33,554 nt of DNA from DATDAW01 sp036524675 (lineage in GTDB: Bacteria; Verrucomicrobiota; Verrucomicrobiia; Chthoniobacterales; DASVRZ01): positions 1 through 33,554 of the forward strand of contig DATDBU010000136.1 in NCBI GenBank assembly GCA_036524675.1, read 5' to 3'. The notes under the pieces are model-generated. The model was not told the origin of the DNA, made no database searches, and saw only the letters and a program-made list of their open reading frames with translations. The translations under genes were made by a program, and so were the position numbers. Position 1 is the first letter of the stretch. Every line of letters starts with the position of its first letter. Positions 32,859-33,554 of this stretch are shown piece after piece.

Positions 32859-33384
32859 GATTGCCCCGCAGATGGAAGCGCGGAAAGTGGGATTGTGCGA
32901 AACAGCGGGAGCCGGAGGCTTACCGGCCAGCGGGAGGGTCTGTCGGCGCGCATGCCTCGGGTAGCGCTCGCAGCGCAGCATTTGCAGCGGATACTTTAAA
33001 AAACAGCCACTTCCCTTTGACATCCAGAAACAAACACGGCGCTCAAAGCAGACTCCCCATCTGAAGTTTTCATGGCTGGCACGGCCGATACCGCGAGACC
33101 GAAGCTTTCCTCCCGCATCTTCCTGCCCGAACGTGCGGAAGGCTCTGATTTACGAACTGAATATCGGGCGTAGGGCTGCAGTAATAGCGACGACGGCGCG
33201 TTTGGTGAGACCCGGAGTGGCTCGCAGGAGCGAAAAACACCCATTCATCATCGAGCGTTGGTGACGTGAATGGAAACAATTGCCTCGGCGTGTGAACGAT
33301 CCGAGGTAGTCTGGGCGAAACAGAGCGCTTTTCCATAGGGTGAACGGCGTTCAGTATTGCGGGATCCACGCGAATCCCATTTCA

Positions 33385-33416
33385 CCAGCCGCTTCCCTCA
33401 GCGGGAAAACGGCTGG
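33385..33416. repeat. Stem-loop with two nested stems
   Basis: CCAGCCG (33385-33391) pairs with CGGCTGG (33410-33416). An inner stem TTCCC/GGGAA (33393-33397 and 33403-33407) encloses the loop TCAGC. This is a compact RNA-like hairpin in a gene-free region. Confidence 0.5.
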
Positions 33417-33519
33417 ATGGTTTGCATGGCAGGCGAAAACTTTAATGCGAAAGCGTCCTCAAAGGGCGGCGGCTCTAACTTGCCCGTGGCAGCCAACGCT
33501 CATGATGAACCCGGGGGGC

Positions 33520-33554
33520 GGTGACCGATCCGTTTTATCCCAGGATCGGTCACC
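33520..33554. terminator. Perfect inverted repeat at the right edge
   Basis: GGTGACCGATCC (33520-33531) and GGATCGGTCACC (33543-33554) are perfect 12-bp complements around an 11-nt loop containing GTTTTATCCCA. It could be a terminator for a gene beyond the edge or a repeat end. Confidence 0.6.

Larger units (their letters stand above)
32859..33554. other. Region without a convincing gene, right end
   Basis: This is 696 bp with no frame showing domains or good codon structure on either strand. Proline/arginine-rich frames are open but typical of GC-rich non-coding DNA. It holds two hairpins, at 33385-33416 and 33520-33554. Confidence 0.6.

Noticed and set aside
31362..32999. A 545-codon open frame on the plus strand opposite pgi
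   Set aside because: It is fully antisense to a clear Pgi and has no family motifs; high-GC genes often leave such open antisense frames.
33070..33369. A 99-codon minus-strand frame at the right end
   Set aside because: Proline/arginine-rich with no conserved pattern, no ribosome site and no family resemblance.

Overview
The window looks like chromosomal DNA of a free-living Gram-negative bacterium, probably a Verrucomicrobiota member of the soil Spartobacteria/Chthoniobacterales kind. This placement is inferred from moderate-to-high GC, weak or absent Shine-Dalgarno sequences before many genes, repeat-rich intergenic DNA, outer-membrane style lipoproteins and secreted proteins, and the gene mix; no rRNA or strict taxonomic marker is present. 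Most genes are intact housekeeping or metabolic genes, with a few accessory pieces between them.

Layout. 1-2763: an accessory and decayed stretch holding a gene fragment at the left edge, a multiply frameshifted small gene, a TIR-domain membrane protein, and an approximately 860-bp gene-free region with a 42-bp tandem repeat flanked by palindromes. 2764-4758: DinG-type Fe-S helicase, convergent with tyrS. 4873-10973 (all minus strand): fabD, a VWA-plus-solute-binding lipoprotein, a second anchored solute-binding protein, a membrane coiled-coil protein and tyrosyl-tRNA synthetase. The three middle genes form a compact envelope cluster with no ABC transporter next to it. 11131-11218: tRNA-Ser(UGA), followed by a decayed DUF3237 gene. 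11795-14589: MFS exporter divergent from an AlkA-type DNA glycosylase, then a universal stress protein. 14627-18061: a secreted protein, an L,D-transpeptidase, a cytidylate-kinase-like protein and xylose isomerase. 18121-23396: an AttH/CrtC-like secreted lipocalin and an FtsX-type ABC permease, a pair usually adjacent, here separated by a Fic protein with its own repeat-bearing promoter region.

23534-26685 is a small sugar/polyol catabolic locus: a LacI-type regulator downstream of a xylitol/sorbitol-type dehydrogenase, divergent from a short-chain dehydrogenase. The shared intergenic region carries three copies of a GCATAGCTATGC-type palindrome placed over or near the promoters, which is the clearest regulatory circuit in the window. 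26915-28228 is a family-4 glycosyltransferase, 28265-31084 is GlnD (PII uridylyltransferase) and 31281-32858 is glucose-6-phosphate isomerase. The last 700 bp hold no convincing gene but contain two hairpins.

The most unusual items are the VWA/solute-binding/coiled-coil cluster, the LacI operator set, the 42-bp minisatellite, two degenerate palindromic CTCGT-rich elements, the long hairpin inside the envelope cluster, and two small genes each broken by several frameshifts.
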